Assembly: GCF_000499845.2 (NCBI RefSeq)
Contig: NC_023754.2
Location: 14,154,993-14,218,992 of the forward strand
Source: Phaseolus vulgaris
Taxonomy: Eukaryota > Streptophyta > Magnoliopsida > Fabales > Fabaceae
Length of the DNA stretch: 64,000 nt
Reading direction: 5' to 3'
In this document: positions 21,400 through 34,649 of the stretch, piece by piece
Numbering within the stretch: position 1 is the stretch's first letter
Layout: the number at the start of each line of letters is the position of its first letter
Made by a program: the position numbers and the translations under genes
Notes under the pieces: model-generated
Seen by the model: the letters and a program-made list of their open reading frames with translations, nothing else
Databases searched by the model: none
What the model was told of the DNA's origin: nothing

Positions 21400-24300
21400 C
21401 CCTTTTCAGATCACATGCCACGTTGCTTTTAACAAAAATACCAAAACTGCCCATGCCACATCATCCATTCCTCCACGTCACACAGGTGTAAATTGGAGCA
21501 AACGGTTTGGAGGTGTCAAATAATCATTTTCCTTAGTTTTATCAATTAGAAGCGGATTTATCAGTTATTAGTTAGTTTTATAAAATAGTTTTGTGAAACA
21601 AATTATTCCTTTGTTATCTCATGTAGATAAATTAATTAATTTTTTGTAATTGTCCATCCATTAGTCATTTGAAAAAAAAAATTTAAATTACCCTAAGGAC
21701 TAGATATTATAAAAAGTTAGTTTATTAATTAAAGTAAAGTGATTAATTATTAAAATGAATAACAAGTATAAATGACATGAGAGTAAAATCGTCATTTGTT
21801 AGAAGGTGTTTAAGAGGAACCTATTAATTACTCCTTCCCTTCTTCATGGAGGATATGACCCTTTTATGAATCTCAAAAATAGATGGTCTACTCTTTGATT
21901 TTTTTTTTTATATGATTCTTATCTAAAATCTTTATCTTTAATCAAATTGAGATATTTTCCTTTTTTCTTATTGGTCTAAATATAAACTGAGAGTTTTACA
22001 TTTTTTTTTCCTGAAGTTATAAAGCTCCAAAGTTCAATTTTTCATTTTTACTTGCAAAGTTAGCTTTTAAAATGAAGTCTTCTGAGGTAGTAGACTCAAT
22101 TTTCAAGGATTCAACATGCTTTTATAAAAAACTTAATCTCTATTTCAATTTTTGATAGGCTTGAGATAAGAGAGAGGAATATAAGAAAAGATCATGATAT
22201 GTCTACCTATACTAAATGTAGGAGAAGTTTACCTCTTCTTCTTCATTGTCTAATGAGATGTCAAACAATGTGTTAGTCATGAGGCTTCTTCTCCTTCACT
22301 TTTTAAGTCATATAAGTCCTCTCATGTTGACATCAAAACTTTATTCAAGCCTTTCTTGAATACCTCTTGTTGTTTTTCTTGGTTTTGCTTGTCTATAGGC
22401 ATTCTAATATGAAATGTTTAGGTTTCTCGCATTTATACCTTGCAACTTGTATCTTCTTTTCATTAGGCTATCCTCTTTAATGTCAACAGCGGGGCGGGTT
22501 GGCGCGCTGGCTCAAATAAATAAAAAATAACTATTTTATTTTTGTTAACAAAAAATCATACCCCATTCACCATTATTGTAGTGTGACCTTTATTTATTTT
22601 TTTAATTAAATTTAATGTACTAAAAAAATGAATGTTTTATTTTAATCATTTAATGAATTAGTATTAAGAGTGACAGTGGATTTAGTTTTAAGTAAAGTCT
22701 TATATTTAAAATTTGTTAATAAAAAAATAATATAAAGAAGAGATTTTAATAGGATAGTTAAAAAAATAGTCATCTTCATTAAAATATTTTGTAGCAAAAC
22801 TTTGATAAGATACTCTTATCTATATAGGAAAAAGTAGATGTAAAAAAAACTTTAATTATTTTTAATCAAGTCTTCTAACAAACCTCATACTTGAATTTAT
22901 ATTTTTTATCTTAATTGAATGAATTGAAACACGGATAAAATTATAATTTTTTTAGTGGTAGGAATAAGTTTTTTTTTATAATAAATGAAATTTTAATTTT
23001 TGAAAAAAAATATTTTTTTTATGCGGCCTGACCCGTAGGCCTGCATGTTACTTCTTATGCAGGGCAAGCCAGTAAAATGAACTCGCACTCCTTGCGTGTT
23101 ACTTCGTTGAATGTATCCTTCAACATATTAAGGACTTAATAATTCTAAATTTTAAAAAATCACATTCAACAATAATATATATTACAAATAATTTAATAAT
23201 ATTTTAAATGTGACATGTGGATTTTAATTTGTTTTCGTACAAATTAATATTTTCAGTGTAGTAAAAATTATTGTTGGAATTTAATTTGTTTACAATGCTA
23301 ATGCAAAAGCATGTTTACTTTAAGATCCAATGACATTTGATTATTTAATCACAAAATTCTACTCATTAATATGTGATTATATCTGATGAAACTTTATTGG
23401 ATATACGTAAGATGTTTTACACGGTAGAGTAAGTTTAGTTACTAATCTTCATTAAGTTTTGCAAATAAATCTTGAACCTAACCATCTGTCTTGAATAAAA
23501 TAATTGTTATCATTAATTACAGTGAATAAGTCGTAAAATAGGTGAATATAGAAAAGAAAGAGGTTTATATTTAAGTAAAACTAATAATAAATATAAAATA
23601 GAAACTAATTGATATTTTTATTGTTAATAATGAATATTCCATTTTATCAATAAGAATAATTTAAATTGATAAGACTTTTCATATATAATTATTAAAAATT
23701 TACAATTTGGCTTAAAACGTATATTTTCATTCATATGGAGTATTGAAATTCAAAATTAAAACTAAAATTTATTAATATTATTATAATTTTGACATTCATC
23801 CTATTATGGCTGTCACTATCGCAAATCCTGCCATGAAATAAAAAAGAGACTAGTAATAATAATACTAATAACACGGTATAATATAATAAAAATAATAATA
23901 GAAAGATAGAAAAAAAAAATATTCAAACATAATTACAAAACAAAAAGATCTAGCTTTTTTTAAAAAAAAAATTTTCTGCGTTGTTATATTATACTTAATG
24001 ATTACATAATATAGATATCAAATAATCACGTATAAACATGATATATCACGCTCATATTTTTACACGTTTGAAGTCTCTTCATCATTAATTTCACATTTAA
24101 TTTTTTCATTACTTTTTTTGGCATTTAGAGACGTTTTGGGGGTTCAGCCATTATTTAAAAAATAAATAGTTGAGAAGTTATTATAAGCTAATTCATACTC
24201 TTTCCTTTATAAAGTCATTGTAATTTTAATTTAACGTATATTCTTCCAAGGATAAAATTATATTACTAGTGTCAATTTATAAAAATATTATTATGACAGA

Positions 24301-26689
24301 ATGAATTAAACTGTAATATTATAAATGAGTACTTAATATTAATTATTATCACAAAAATATACAATCACTAACTTTTATGTAAATCATTACTAATAATAAT
24401 CTACAAAGAGAATTTTTTATTATAACAGTTTTTTTACACAGTTTTTTTTATTATACTTTATTTAATATATTTCATTTTATTAATATTAATTTACAGTTTT
24501 TATAAGACTTTTTATTTTTCTTTAATTCTTTATTTTAAAATAACATAGAAAAAAAAATATACTCTCAAATATTTTCCCATAAAATCTCATATATTAAATA
24601 AAATAATCTTTTTTAATCATTATCTGTATTTCAATTTTGATTTATTTAAAATTATTTTTTGTATATATATTAAATTTTTATTATTATAAAAATTGAGTAA
24701 AAAAGAAATACAAATATACGGGTTGTGTGTTTTCGGTGTTTTTAATAGTAATAATAATAATAATTTAAATTTAAAATTGATATGAGCACAACAGATATTA
24801 TGAATTTATATTAAATTATTAAAATTGATTATCTTGCACTTATATCGAAAACGACGTGGTGGAAATATTATAATTATTATGTATCTGACTTTCTACCAAC
24901 AACTTGCACTTATTAGTCTGGTACCTTCTGATACAGCTTTAACTATCCAGAACACATTTTAGGGTTCTTTTCCCATTAAAGTATACGTTTAATAAAATAA
25001 AGGAAAAGGTTCGTTCAACAATCGGTGATGTAGTTGCTACAGTTAAGTACACAACATAAATAAACTATTATTTTTTTCCACGTCAGCAATAAATTTGGGG
25101 TTTTTCAAATATTGGAACTCTAAAAAAGAAACTCTTAAAAGTTATATAAAAAAAAGTTTTTAGTCTTGTTATTAACGACGACTATTTCTAATTCATATTA
25201 TTATGAATATTTTAATTTGGTTTTATTTTATAAAATATTTTAAATTAAAATATTTCAAATAGTGAAACATTTTGAAAACTTTATTATAATAAACCTCACA
25301 ACAAAAGTATTGTGTTTTTGGAGATACGAAATTGGGAAGCTTTTTTTCAGCAGGGTTTGAAAAATAACTACAAACGTGTCGTGTCAAACAAAATGTCTTC
25401 GGACGTGTTTCTCTCTACGTTGCTGATAAAGCTTACGAAATCCAACTTTTAGTTCTGACCAAGTTTTCATTTAAGAGAATCAGAAAATGAAAATATGTAA
25501 AATCAAAAAAAGTTAATTATTTAATAAAAAGTTGATGATAACGATCTTGTCTGTTTTTCATGGAAGTCGTTGAGAATAATAAATTTTGTATTTAAAATGA
25601 ATGTTGAAAGATCCACTACTAAAATCGTATTGATTCTTCATTCCTTTTATAGCATATGTGGAGTGTTGGGTTGTTGAGGGAAGTTACTCACTTGAACATT
25701 GTAATGATATTTTAATCTGGGGTAGTTTGCAAGTTCAAAGATATATATAAAATAAATAAGGAAGATATAACAATTTATTACAGTATTGATTTCAAGTTAC
25801 ATAGTGGGTAAATAATAAGTATAAACAAATGCTTAGTTATTTGTTGTTGTTATTGTAGAACCGAATAATCTCTTACATTTTGAGTTTTTGGTATTTGGGT
25901 CAACTTTTGATCTCAATATATGTAATATGTGATTATATTTTGATGTTGAAGTCAGTTTTCTTTGAGTAAGGGTAAATGGTATATAGCAAAAGTTGGATAT
26001 TCGTTATTTTTATTTTATTTTAGGGTGTTTACTTATTTATATTAATTGTATTTTAGGTTGTACCAAGTCAGTACACTAAAAATCTAGACTCGAGTGAAGG
26101 AGAATAACTTAAGGTACTTTTTGCATTTGTATTCAGGAACTTGCGAGTAACAGAGAAAGTGAAAAATGAATCTTTTGAAAATTAGGTAAATTTTTTTTAC
26201 ATTTTACCTTATTATCCTTCATCACCATATGCTATAACAGTTTCATGTAAATGTAGATATTATTATGCACAAACTTTATTAATGAATTTTGCTTTAGGAA
26301 ACTAAAATACTGCATTAATACTTATTTTTACAAATTATAACTCCAACACATTATCATAAATAATTTGTTCTAGTACCAAAAATAATCTTTTAATTGCTTA
26401 TAATTATAATTGAAAAATAAATAATTCATAATTATAATTTTATTTTAAATAAATTTTATGACAATCATAAATTTGATTCGAAATTTTATATAAATTATAA
26501 TTTTCCAAAGTTAGCTCGAACACGGTTCAGAAATAATGTTTCAATTACATAAAAAAATGTTTTAATTAAAAAAAATTATAATTCACAAATAATCAATCAA
26601 ATTAATTTTTTTATAAATTTTTAAATACAAGGGTAAATATGTAAAGTTATATTTTTATCAATTAAAAAAAATATCATTTCAATCATACC
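21400..26689. other. AT-rich intergenic DNA
   Basis: No gene is supported apart from a retroelement remnant at about 22160-22470. At 22489-23110 two GC-rich patches (GGCGGGTTGGCGCGCTGGCT; CCTGACCCGTAGGCC with GCAGGGCAAGCC) bracket AT-rich DNA and resemble the ends of an old DNA transposon, without a clear target duplication. Confidence 0.5.
22160..22470 (-). pseudogene. Decayed copia-type gag zinc-knuckle fragment
   Basis: Read on the minus strand with several stops, the segment contains KCEKPKHFILEC, which keeps the spacing of a CCHC knuckle with the first Cys lost. Lys-rich sequence and an acidic DLYDLKSEGEEAS stretch follow. This is the layout of a Ty1/copia gag C-terminus. No neighbouring element sequence is recognisable. 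Confidence 0.35.
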
Positions 26690-26842
26690 TATCACATCAT
26701 TCACAAACTTTTATAAATTTTCCCTACATTTTTCACTTTATTTACCTTAATCCAAACATCATAATTTTCTTTACACTTTCTTTTCAAAAACATCTCATTT
26801 TCACTCCTTCATTTCCATTCCCTCATCCAAACACAACATAAA
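26690..26842. mobile_element. MITE-like terminal segment at the start of copy A
   Basis: Pyrimidine-rich end with CTTAATCCAAACATC and CCCTCATCCAAACACA. It resembles the right end of the PIF-like element at 31129 and is nearly repeated at 33230-33372. Its left end is not resolved. Confidence 0.5.
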
Positions 26843-27379
26843 AGAAAAAATCATTTCTTTATAGGCCTAGTGCAGTATTTTCACCCGTAGGCTCAAGTAT
26901 GTATAACTTGTGAATGGTTTAGAAAATTGAGGGTTCCATGTTTTCAGAGAATTTGAGGGATCGTGTGATCGTGGCCCTTAGTGATGAAGCAATCTAATGT
27001 GACAATTTTCTTCCTTCGTTTTGATGCTTATAAATACCATAGCTCGTGGTAAAAATCACTTAAGACGAGTCTTAATGATTTTAATTGATTGATTAATAAT
27101 TTAACCAATTAAAGCAAAGTGAAATTGAGTGTTAACAAAGACTCTTATATTTTAGCTAACTAAAACCTTATTTTAATAAGCTATAATTTTGTTATTTGCA
27201 ATTTCAACAAAAAAAAAAAAAAACTCATGCCAGACATTACTGTGAAATTTAATCTTAGTTAAGTTAAGTTGACACTCTAAAGTTCATATATCATTTGTCA
27301 TCACATGAAATATATCATGTAAAACAAAAAAACAAAAACATGAGGGACCAAACCAAAATCATACAATGAAAAAAAGAGA

Positions 27380-27850
27380 AAACTCACAACAACAAAACTA
27401 TACAAAAGGGAACAAAGGAATTTGAAACCTATTATGCAAAAATTCCAAACTAATAAAAGTAGGAAGACAACTAAACCACTTAAAACCAATTTTGTTCAAT
27501 CCTATAATTAGCCAACTTATCATCATAGTAATTTTCCCACAAATATGCATGCATGTTCTCCATCTTCCTCTAAGAGTCCAAGTGACAATCAATGGAGAAG
27601 AGAAAGCTTGCCACAACAAAGTAGAATCACATTCCGACCAAACAGATCTATAACCACTAGCTCGGGATATCTCAATAGTCAAAATGACTACCATAATCTC
27701 AACATATAAAGCATTTTAAACACCAAGAAGAAATGAAGTTGCCAATGTACTCACTCTTACTACTCTTAAAAATACCACCACAACCAACATATCTTGGATA
27801 ACCTCTAGCCACGTCATTAGTGTTGACTTTAATCCAACCCACCTAAGGCA
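27380..27850 (-). pseudogene. LINE-type RNase H remnant (copy A)
   Basis: Minus-strand translation gives GWIKVNT, then SVWSECDSTLLWQAFSSPL, TLRGRW and SLEFLHNRFQ, in the order found in the RNase H domain at the end of plant non-LTR retrotransposon ORF2 and its host-gene derivatives. Stops and a frameshift separate the pieces. The same remnant is present in copy B. Confidence 0.65.
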
Positions 27851-28083
27851 TCATCCAAAGGAATTGGATTCTTAGCTTTTTATTTTTCATTTTCGTTTTA
27901 TTCATTTTAAACAATATATATTTTGGTTTATTTTATTTTTATTTCTTTTTTTTAAATATATATGTATATACAAGAAAACAGAAATTTTTGGGTCCAACCC
28001 ATTTTATTTCAGCCTGAAAAATAAGCTTGAACACAAAAGAAAAAGTAATTGGGCCTATCCATTTCATTTTATTTGTCCTTATA

Positions 28084-28438
28084 GACTGTTTCTTCTTGCA
28101 CCTCCATACCTTCTTCTCTCACCTCCATAACTTTTCAAATTTTTAAAAAATGCCCCTTTATAGTATTCCGGATTACATAATCCGGTAGTCATTTTTCAAA
28201 TTTGTAATTAGCTACCGGATTACATAATCCGGAAGCCATTTTTCAGATGCATGATTATTCTCTGGATTATATAATCCGGAAGTCTTATTTAACTTCTGGA
28301 TTATGTAATTCGGAAGTCTTTTTTCAAATGAATTTCCGAATTACATAATCTGGGGTGACACAAGAAGGACAAAAATGTATTTTCATATTGTGTATAGAGG
28401 TAGCAGAAAAAGATATGGAGGTGCAGGAAGAAACAATC
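28084..28438. mobile_element. MULE-like MITE with internal palindromes
   Basis: The ends are inverted repeats: the left starts GACTGTTTCTTCTTGCACCT and the right, read inward, starts GATTGTTTCTTCCTGCACCT. Flanks are GTCCTTATA (28075-28083) and GTGCTTATA (28439-28447), a 9-bp target duplication with one mismatch. Copy B shows the unoccupied site with a single GTCCTTATA near 34550. A 9-bp duplication is typical of Mutator-superfamily elements. The element has no coding capacity. Confidence 0.85.
28168..28353. repeat. Five 18-bp palindromes, CCGGATTACATAATCCGG type
   Basis: Perfect or near-perfect palindromes lie at 28168-28185, 28215-28232, 28262-28279, 28296-28313 and 28336-28353, 34-47 bp apart, with short AAGTC..TTTTTCA spacers. 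They fill the centre of the MITE. Confidence 0.9.
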
Positions 28439-29085
28439 GTGCTTATATTAACCTTGGGATTTTGGTTGTACACAAAATCTAAATTGTCAAATCCAATCCA
28501 AATCCATGCCAGGTTCAGTTGCATTTGGGATTTTGTTGAATGAATGAAATTGGTGCACGACAAACTTTGTTCCAGCTAAATTCGCTTCTATTCTTTTACT
28601 TTCAGAACCCCCTTTTGCCGAGTGATTTACTATTTGCCACTCCCTTTCTCTTATACACCCACCATCTTTTAATTTTATATGGGTCACCAGAAGTTCTACT
28701 ATTTGTCACCTATTTCTCACATATACAACTACCAACATTTTTTTTAAGTTAAAATAGAAAATAAGTAAAATATGACCGTACACATCATCTAATGTTGATA
28801 AGATGGTTTGAGAATGTTGTGATCGTACACATCATCTTCTATTGATATATATTTTTTTCAAAAAAATTAAAAATATATTTTATTTAAATAAAATTCACGT
28901 AAACAATCAAGATTGTTAATATGATTCGTAAAGATTATTAAATATTAAAGATACTCATTCACATTTTATTATAATTCAATCAAGAATCATAAAAAAACAT
29001 AAACCAAAAAAATTAAAAAATTAAAGATATCAAACACATTATCGTCTTCATCTTTTAGAACTACAAAAACTCCAATTTTCTTTTA

Positions 29086-30447
29086 GGGTGTGTTTGAATT
29101 AAAGGGTGTGATGAGTGAAAAGCTGAGGGTGAGTAGGAATGTAAGTGTGAAGAAAGTTGAGGATGTTTGGATTGAGGTATGTTAGAGCGGATGTTGGAGG
29201 AAAGTTTATTGAAATTTGTGAGTGATGTAATAGTTGTAAGAATATTATAAATTATTTTGAATAGTAAAGTTTGTAAGATTACAATTTTACACTTGTATAT
29301 ATAAAAAAAAAATAATTAATCCTATTTCATATTTTAGTTAATTATAATTTAAAATTAAAATATAATTTTATTATTTAACATTTTATTAATTAAAAATTAT
29401 TTTTTTATTTAAGTTAATTTATTATTAAAAAAATCATATTTTAATGTTTTTAATTATAATAGTAATAAATAATGTTAAATCTAAAAAAAATTAAATCCCT
29501 AAACATTATAATTTTTTATTTCCATTATGTGACAATTTTATTTTTAAATAAATAATTATATTCTTTATAAACAATTCAATTTTCACAAAATAATGCTTTC
29601 TACATTTATTATTAAAAAATCATATTTCTTTTCTAAATTTTTAAAGCTTATTCTAATTACTACAATATTTTTTATAATGTTTTTAATTATAACAGTAATA
29701 AATACTGTTAAATCTAAAAAAATAAAAACCCTAAACATTATATTTTTTATTTCCATTATGTCTAAATTCTATTTTTTATAAATAATTCAATTTTCACAAA
29801 ATAATAACTTTCTACATTTATTATTAAAAAATCTTATTTCTTCTCTAAATTTTTACAATGTATTTCTAATTACTATAACATTTTTTTATAATGTTTTTAA
29901 TTATAACAGTAATAAATAATGTTAAATCTAAAAAACTAAAACCCTAAACATTATAATTTTTTATTTCCATTTTGTGACAATTTTATTTTTAAATAAATAA
30001 TTATATTCTTTATAAACAATTCAATTTTCACAAAATAATAACTTTCTACATTTATTATTAAAAAATCATATTTCTTCTATAAATCTTTAAAGCTTATTCT
30101 AATTACTACAATATTTTTTATAATGTTTTTAATTATAACAGTAATAAATACCATTTTCTAACAGTGTAAAGCTCAGTGCAAATTGCATGTCATTTTGTCG
30201 TGTTGCATGAGAGACACATATGTGGAAGAAGAAGTGAAAAAGATAAGGTTACATTCGTAACTACCAACATCTGACGTGGCTTTCTTCCCACACTTTCTCC
30301 TTTTCTCTTCATTCCTGAGAAGCATCACTTCTCCTCTACTTTCTCACCATCTTCTCCCTCACTCACATCCATCTATAGAAACAAACGGGGGGTGGCACTG
30401 CGACATCCGTCGTCAACTACAGTCCACCCCCAGAACCAAACACTGCA
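29086..30447. mobile_element. PIF/Harbinger-like non-autonomous element 1
   Basis: It begins GGGTGTGTTTGAATT after TTA (29083-29085). It ends near CCAAACACTGCA before TTA (30448-30450), whose inverse, GTGTTTGG, fits the left end. TTA duplication and a GGG..TGTTTGG terminus are typical of PIF/Harbinger and Tourist elements. There is no transposase frame. Copy B has the empty site CTTTTATTAAT at about 35399. Confidence 0.65.
29440..30150. repeat. Tandem repeat of about 215-232 bp inside element 1
   Basis: AATGTTTTTAATTATAA plus CAGTAATAAAT recurs at about 29444, 29676, 29891 and 30118, with shared intervening AT-rich sequence (TTTCTACATTTATTATTAAA, CCCTAAACATTATA). Confidence 0.85.
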
Positions 30448-30450
30448 TTA

Positions 30451-31129
30451 GGGTGTGTTTGTTTTTGGGGGTGATGGAGGTTGAGGGTGAGGGTGGATGA
30501 GTGTCACCCTTGTTTGCTTCTATGAGAGGGGGAGGTTGAGGGTGAGAGTGAGGGAAAAGTTGAGGGTATTTAAGATCCTCTCATAATTGAAGAGAAAGGA
30601 GAGTGGAATGTGATAAAAAGACCATGATGCCCTTCATACAATAATATTAATAATGGAAATTATTATTATTAATAATTTTATGTTAACATAATATATTTTA
30701 AAGAATTATAAATAATATTAAAATTATCCAAATAAAATAATTTAAGTAACAAGATTAATTTAAATTAATAAAATGAAAAATATATAAATTATACTTACAT
30801 TTAAAATTATATTTAATTATTTCTTTGAATTTTAAATTTTTTTTCTTTTATTTATAAATGAAACTTTAAATTATTTTAATTAACTAAAATATTCACAAAA
30901 TTAATAATTATTTATTCTTTTTTATATATAAGGGTAAATTTGTAATCTTACAATTTACACTATTCAAAATAATTTAAAATACTCTTATAACCATCATATC
31001 ACTGAGTATCTTAATAAACTTTATTCACACATCCACTTTAACATATCCTAATCCAAACACACTAACTTTTTTCACACACTCTCACTCTCTCACACCCTCA
31101 ACTTTCCACTCCCCAATCCAAACAAAGCC
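30451..31129. mobile_element. PIF/Harbinger-like MITE 2, abutting element 1
   Basis: It begins GGGTGTGTTTGTTTTTGGGG and ends CCCCAATCCAAACAAAGCC. TTA lies on both sides (30448-30450 and 31130-31132). Inverted subterminal GTTGAGGGTGAG-like runs continue inward for over 100 bp on each side. It shares one TTA with element 1, so one of the two inserted into the target duplication of the other. Confidence 0.75.
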
Positions 31130-32434
31130 TTATTAATGAAAAAAACGTATGAGCAGGGTTAATCTTTGTCGGAACTAAATACAAAAATTTATTTTCACAT
31201 GCATTTTTGTTTCTTTTTTTGGGAAAAAATAAATGTTCTAAAAAACCACATTTGTTTTACATATGTAATTAAAAATATCGTCTTGGGATGGACGTTGTAG
31301 GGTGCTAATACCTTTCCGGTAGATAACTGAGTTCCATACCCTAAATCCGATTTCTTAGACTAGTTCTTTAAAAAAAATTTCATAGTTTCCACAATAAACA
31401 ATGGTTGTAACTCCTCTGATTTTTAAATATCAAAGATTGAAAAGAAAGTACTATAATTTCATATTGATGTTTTAATGGGTTGTAATTTTAATGATCAATT
31501 TTCATGTATTCGTGGCACTACTTAGATAGTTTTTGTTTCTATTATGTGCTTTGTAGACATTGTTTAATTTCTATTCACATATTAGTAGAATTACTTTTTA
31601 AAGTATGTTTATGTAATATTGTTGGTTTCGTTACTCGACATAATTTTTCAAGTACATAATTACCTTATACTTAATCTTGACATTATAATAACTTTTTCAA
31701 GTTAAATATTTTCGTCTTTTTTTTAACACTTTAAGGTCAGTATTTTGTTGCTCATTTTCTTTTCCAATTTATGTTGCTTTAATTAGGTGTTTTTTTGTAT
31801 AACTAATATAATGACTCATTTTTCTGAATGTTAGGTAAGATTGTTTGTTTCATGAAAGACCATAATGTTGCAAGTATGTCAATTATCTTACAATTTTTCG
31901 TCAATTAACTAACTTATACTGATGTTGTATAATTGATCATTTGTCCCTTTTTTTAAGGCCATTTAAATAATATTTTTATTTTATAGGACCAATTCTTACG
32001 GGTATGTAAAACTATTTGTTTCCTACAAATTTGTTATTCATTTTCAATATACGCTGGTCTTAATTAATTGTACTTTTACTTTAATTATTAATTAATATGG
32101 TGCTTGAACTAAAAAGACACGGTTGTATGAGGCAATGGATAAGCGAAAGGTCATAAAGTATATGGCTCTATAAATAGTTACAAGCAGGATACTCATCTTA
32201 TTTATTATTTTCTTATTTGTTATTTTCAAAATTATTATTTAATTATTTATATTATTTATTATTATTTACTATTTACTATTTACTATTTACTATTATTTAT
32301 TATTTTTTTATTATTTCTATTGATTATTAATTATTAATTCTCTACTTCTTTTCATTATTATTTAATACTGTTTGAACTGAAAAGACATGTTGTTTGATGC
32401 ACTGGATAAGCGAATAGTCATGATTGATATTTGG

Positions 32435-32445
32435 CTATAAATAGG
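32435..32445 (+). promoter_or_regulatory. TATA box candidate upstream of B3 copy A
   Basis: GGCTATAAATAGG is followed by a pyrimidine-rich 5' UTR-like stretch. The same arrangement is kept in copy B at 36701-36711. Confidence 0.4.
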
Positions 32446-32724
32446 TAATATAATCCCTTTTTGTATTATTTAGAATCCTACTATTTTCTTCTTTGTTCCT
32501 CTCTAAATCTTTCTTTCCTACTTGCTTCTTGTTGCTTTCTCTATTATTTACTTTCATGGTGCCACTGTTGAAGAAATTCTTAGACTTGACACGAGGTTTG
32601 TTTTGCTCAATGAACATCCGTGGTGAAATATGTTTTTTTTTTCTTTATTTTTTTAAATTTACACTTTTACACAGTTTCTTCGGTTCCTGACTTTTTATTC
32701 TTTATTTTAAAATGGATAGCTTGA

Positions 32725-33229
32725 GTATGTTGATTGTGCATTCGCGATTGAGTGTCAAAAAGAACTTGGTGAGCAGTGGACCCTTGCAGATAGTGTAGGG
32801 AACATCCATATAGTACATTATAACGAGGATTTATTGTCTCCCAAAATACTGTATGAATGATGGACTTTGAGTGATTTTTGTGGCTTTAAAGGAGACCACC
32901 ATATATTATTTTGTTACATTAGTCAAAACGCTTTCCATATAACTGTTTATATGGTAAAGGTCTCTGAAAGTGGTGTAAATCGTTATTTGGAGGAAGTTGA
33001 AGGGAGGAATCGCTGGCCATTGGTCCCTTTGACCATTTTTCCATAAAGTTGTCTCTGCTACACATCCATGCGAGTTATCTGGTCAGTTTAGCATTCCTTT
33101 TTTTTTTTTAAAATGGACTACCTTGTATTCTATTTCTTTTGTTGACTTATTATTTGGATGTTCTTGAAGGATCTTCCAGCTCCATTTGCGGAATATCTTT
33201 GCAAAGGGAGATTCAAAAAGGTTACGCTA
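32725..33229 (+). pseudogene. B3-domain gene fragment, copy A
   Basis: The first exon-like stretch (about 32725-33047) has CQKELGEQWTLADSVGNIH, a TGA, then KGDHHILFCYISQNAFHITV, ending in TAA. A second begins at about 33166 with DLPAPFAEYL and is broken off at 33229 after KKVTL. These match the B3 DNA-binding fold of plant REM-type factors more fully seen in copy B. The truncation coincides with the duplication junction. Confidence 0.6.
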
Positions 33230-33372
33230 CACATCACTCACAAACTTTTATAAACTTTTCCTACACTTTCTACTCTATTTACCTTAATCCAAACACCCTA
33301 TCTTTCTTTACACTTTTTCTTCAAATCATCTCCCTTTCACTCCTTCATTTCCACTCCCTCATCCAAACACAG
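33230..33372. mobile_element. MITE-like terminal segment at the A/B junction
   Basis: Nearly repeats 26690-26842 and contains CTTAATCCAAACACC and CCCTCATCCAAACACA. It is joined directly to the broken B3 exon of copy A, so it marks the duplication breakpoint. Confidence 0.6.
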
Positions 33373-33889
33373 CATAAAAGAAAAATTCATTTCTTTGTAG
33401 GACTCGTGCAGTATATTCACCCCTAGGCTCAAGTATGTACAACTTGTGAATGGTTTAGAAAATTGAGGGTTCCATGATGTTAGAGAATTTGAGGGGTCGT
33501 GTGATCGTGACCCTTAGTAATGACTATGAATGATTGGTTACAATTTTCTTCCTTCGTTTTAATGCTTATAAATACCATAGCTCGTGGTAAAAATCACTTA
33601 AGACGAGTCTTAATTATTTTAATTGATTAATTAATAATTTAACCAATTAAAGCAAAGTGAAATTGAGTTTTAACAATGACTCTTATATTTTAACTAACTA
33701 AAACCTTATTTTAATAAGTTATAATTTTGTTATTTGCAATTCCAACAAGTTTTTTTTTTTAAAAAAAAAAACTCATGTCAGATATTAGTGTGAAATTTAA
33801 TATCTCAGTTAAGTTGACACTCTAAAGTTTATATATCATTTTTCATCTCATGAAATACATCATATAAAACAAAAACATGATGGACCAAT

Positions 33890-34330
33890 AGGGAGTTAAA
33901 ACCTATTATGCAAAAATTCCAAACTAAAAAAAGTAGGAAGACAACTAAACCACTTAAAACCAATTTTGCTTAATCCCATAATTAGCCAACCTATCATCAT
34001 AGTGATTTTCCCACAAATATGCATGCATATTCTCCATCTTCCTCTAAGAGACCAAGTGACAATCAATGGAGAAGAGAAAGCTTGAAACAACAAAGTAGAA
34101 TCACTTTTGACCAAACAGGTCTATAACCACTAGCCCATGATATCTCAATAGCCAAAATGACTCCCATAATCTCAACATATAAAGCATTTTAAACACCAAG
34201 GAAAGAAAGAAGTTGTCAATATACTCACCCTTGTTACTCTTGAAAATACCACAACAACGAACATATCTTGGACAACCTCTAGCCATGCCATCAGTATTGA
34301 CTTTAATCCAACCCACCTAAGGCATCATCC
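33890..34330 (-). pseudogene. LINE-type RNase H remnant (copy B)
   Basis: On the minus strand GWIKVNTDGMARGCPRYVRC, then SDSTLLFQAFSSPL, SLRGRW and SLEFLHNRF. Same domain and order as at 27380-27850. The start (about 34316) is better preserved here than in copy A, but a frameshift still separates the two halves. Confidence 0.7.
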
Positions 34331-34649
34331 AAAGGAATTGGATTCTAAACTTTTTATTTTTCATTTTTCGTTTTATCCTTTTTAAAAAGATATATTTTAA
34401 TTTAATTTAATTTTATTTCTTTTTATTAAAATATATATGTATATACAAGAAAACAGAAAATATTGGTCCAACCCACTTTATTTCAGCCTGAAAAATAAGT
34501 TGCAACACAAAAGAAAAAGCAATTGGGCCTATCCATTTCATTTTGTTTGTCCTTATATTAACCTTGGGACACAAAATCTAAATTGTCAAATCCATCCAAA
34601 TTCATGTGAGGTGCTGGAGTTGCATTTGGGTTTTTGTGAATGAATGAAA

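Larger units (their letters stand above)
26690..33229. repeat. Tandem duplication, copy A
   Basis: Sequence from about 26690 to 29085 and 31130 to 33229 matches copy B (33230-37490) in the same order and orientation, by eye with frequent substitutions and small indels. Copy A carries an extra 2.04-kb insertion (29086-31129) and a MITE at 28084-28438. It stops inside the second B3 exon at 33229, where the MITE-like tail that begins copy B follows directly. Confidence 0.85.

Noticed and set aside
32200..32350. TTTACTATTTACTATT microsatellite as a regulatory array
   Set aside because: Simple AT-rich slippage repeat, shortened in copy B; no evidence for function.
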